Assembly: GCA_964419255.1 (NCBI GenBank)
Contig: CAYQOU010000019.1
Span: 1 to 63,268 of the forward strand
Source of the DNA: CAZPHU01 sp964419255
Lineage (GTDB): Bacteria; Fibrobacterota; Chitinivibrionia; Chitinivibrionales; CAYFVL01
Length of the DNA: 63,268 nt
Direction of reading: 5' to 3'
The position numbers and the translations under genes are program-made. The notes beneath the pieces were generated by a model. The model saw only the letters and a list, made by a program, of their open reading frames with translations. It was not told where the DNA came from and ran no database searches. How positions within the stretch are numbered: position 1 is the stretch's first letter; each line of letters starts with the position of its first letter. Below are positions 61,824-63,268 of the stretch, piece after piece.

Positions 61824-61850
61824 CCACTACCAACTCCCTGGAGGTGCAAG

Positions 61851-63047
61851 ATGGCTAAATTGTTTATTGAAGATATAGAGGTACAGGGAAAGAAGGTTCT
61901 TGTTCGAGTCGATTTCAATGTCCCTCTCGATGAAAACCAGACTATTACAAACGAAAAACGCATCGTTGCTTCACTGCCAACAATCAAATATCTGTCGGAA
62001 AAGGGAGCGAGAGTTATCCTTATGTCTCATCTGGGGCGACCCAAAGGGCAGCGTAAGCCGGAGTTCAGTCTCAAACCGGTGGCTCAGGATCTCAAGGGGC
62101 GCATCGACGCGGCCGTAAAGTTTGTGGATGATTGTGTCGGTGGTGATGTCGAGCAGGCCGTCGCAGGTTTACAGGACGGTGAAGTGCTTCTTCTGGAAAA
62201 TCTCCGGTTTTACAAAGAAGAAACCGACAACGATACCGATTTTGCAAAGAAATTGGCCTCACTGGCTGATGTATACGTAAACGATGCATTCGGAACGGCT
62301 CATCGTGCGCATGCTTCCACCGAGGGGGTTACGAAGCATATCGATCAGTGTGCCGCCGGTTACCTGATGAAAAAAGAGCTGGATTACCTGGGAAATGCGC
62401 TTGAGAATCCCACCCGCCCGTTTGTGGCGATCCTTGGCGGAGCGAAGATATCCGGGAAAATCGATGTTATCACTGCGATGATGGACAAAGTGGATGCGTT
62501 GATTATCGGCGGAGGTATGGCCTATACCTTCTTCAAAGCCCAGGGGCTGGAAATCGGGAAATCGCTTCTGGAGGAAGACCGTATCCCCATGGCAAAGCAG
62601 ATCATGGAAGATGCGGAGAAGAAGGGCAAAAAGCTTCTGCTGCCGGTGGATTGTGTGGTTGCACCGGAATTTGCCAACGATGCGCCACGTCAGGTTGTGG
62701 CAAAGGATGCGATTCCCGCCGATCAGGAAGCGATGGATATCGGTCCGGAGTCGATCAAGGTGTTTGCGGAAGAATTAATGAACGCCAAGACTATAGTATG
62801 GAATGGCCCGATGGGTGTGTTTGAATTTCCAAACTTTGCGCTCGGCACCAATGAAATTGCTGAGGCACTGGCCAGATGTACCGAAAACGGAGCCACTACC
62901 ATTATCGGCGGCGGCGACAGTGCATCGGCTATCGCCAAAGCAGGACTCCAAGACAAGATGAGCCATATTTCAACCGGTGGCGGTGCATCACTGGAGTTTC
63001 TGGAAGGCAAAACATTGCCCGGTGTTGCGGCACTGACCGATAAATAA
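61851..63047 (+). CDS. pgk: Phosphoglycerate kinase
   Basis: 398 residues. VRVDFNVPLDENQTITNEKRI, LMSHLGRPKG, VNDAFGTAHRAHAST and the nucleotide loop GGGDSASAI with STGGGASLEFLEG are all standard. It transfers phosphate from 1,3-bisphosphoglycerate to ADP. CTGGAGGTGC precedes the ATG. Confidence 0.98.
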   Translation: MAKLFIEDIEVQGKKVLVRVDFNVPLDENQTITNEKRIVASLPTIKYLSEKGARVILMSHLGRPKGQRKPEFSLKPVAQDLKGRIDAAVKFVDDCVGGDVEQAVAGLQDGEVLLLENLRFYKEETDNDTDFAKKLASLADVYVNDAFGTAHRAHASTEGVTKHIDQCAAGYLMKKELDYLGNALENPTRPFVAILGGAKISGKIDVITAMMDKVDALIIGGGMAYTFFKAQGLEIGKSLLEEDRIPMAKQIMEDAEKKGKKLLLPVDCVVAPEFANDAPRQVVAKDAIPADQEAMDIGPESIKVFAEELMNAKTIVWNGPMGVFEFPNFALGTNEIAEALARCTENGATTIIGGGDSASAIAKAGLQDKMSHISTGGGASLEFLEGKTLPGVAALTDK

Positions 63048-63198
63048 AATCTGAATCTTGTGGTTCTTTTGTGGCAATTAGCGCCGAACAGCTAGGTTCT
63101 GGTAAAATTAAAAACCTTATAAATTATCATTGTATTGAAATATAGTCATAACGTATTTTAGGTGACTGTTATTTCAGCATTCGAGGAGAAAACGTCAA

Positions 63199-63268
63199 AT
63201 GGCACGAAAACCGTTTATTGCTGGAAACTGGAAAATGAACACGACTCTCGATGAGGCTGTGGCTCTGG
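63199..63268 (+). CDS. tpiA: Triosephosphate isomerase, N-terminal fragment (runs off the window)
   Basis: The 23 codons present read MARKPFIAGNWKMNTTLDEA and so on. AGNWKMN is the universal TIM start with the substrate-binding N and K. GAGGAG lies ten bases before the ATG. Position after gap and pgk confirms the call. Confidence 0.95.
   Translation, partial: MARKPFIAGNWKMNTTLDEAVAL

Overview
The window is a bacterial chromosome segment of mid GC content, densely packed and free of recognisable phage or IS elements. The cell is Gram-negative: it has kdsA (Kdo for LPS), an outer-membrane-barrel-like protein, an LpxL-type acyltransferase and an MMPL/RND exporter. A secreted GH18 chitinase with a Por/T9SS-like C-terminal tail, a secreted GH16 start, two DUF5683-like proteins and a eukaryote-type HisA fit a polysaccharide-degrading member of the FCB group. 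Fibrobacterota (for example the Chitinivibrionia) is my best guess, but the sequence does not prove it.

Layout. 1-13.2 kb: start of a secreted GH16-like enzyme (-); three tandem lycopene-cyclase-domain membrane proteins followed by a hybrid histidine kinase (+); GH18 chitinase (-); DUF89 phosphatase-like and MBL-fold proteins (+); msrB (-); an outer-membrane-type protein; a hotdog thioesterase and a nitrilase-family amidase (+); a PilZ protein (-). 13.3-14.5 kb: alaA. 14.7-25.6 kb: one ten-gene minus-strand operon, the most distinctive part of the window. In transcription order it encodes an MMPL exporter, a small secreted protein, FabG-like KR, FabZ-like DH, an active ketosynthase, a second ketosynthase that has lost all three catalytic residues (chain-length-factor-like), an ACP, an LpxL-like acyltransferase and two CrtI/phytoene-desaturase-like flavoproteins. 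It looks like a system that builds a polyene-type acyl chain, modifies it, transfers it to a lipid and exports it. It is related to aryl-polyene and ladderane-type clusters but has neither the aryl starter enzymes of the former nor the radical SAM enzymes of the latter.

26-37.7 kb (+): bifunctional nuclease, periplasmic ligand-binding protein, a structured leader, ftsX with an EnvC-like amidase activator, then a tightly overlapping chain holB - PSP1/RicT-like - metG - recJ - argH. 37.7-47.8 kb (-): PD-(D/E)XK nuclease-helicase fusion, a zinc-ribbon membrane protein, uvrA, and a unit argF - KaiC-like ATPase - two small membrane proteins - two receiver-only response regulators. 48-55.7 kb (+): spoVG, tRNA-Gln(TTG), rplY, pth, rpsF-rpsR-rplI, dapA-dapB, two DUF5683-like proteins, nrdR. 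55.7-63.3 kb: small orphan ORF (-), dacB (+), a 21-bp tandem repeat with a 100-N scaffold gap, MORN-repeat lipoprotein (-), eukaryote-type hisA (+), kdsA (-), then gap, pgk and the start of tpiA (+).

Most of the right half is housekeeping. The points for follow-up are the type II acyl-chain/CrtI operon, the split-plus-fused lycopene cyclase paralogues, the KaiC-like/receiver unit, the eukaryote-type hisA, and the structured RNA-like segment before ftsX. Starts were moved inward from the longest possible ORF wherever a ribosome-binding site, signal peptide or family N-terminus favoured it.
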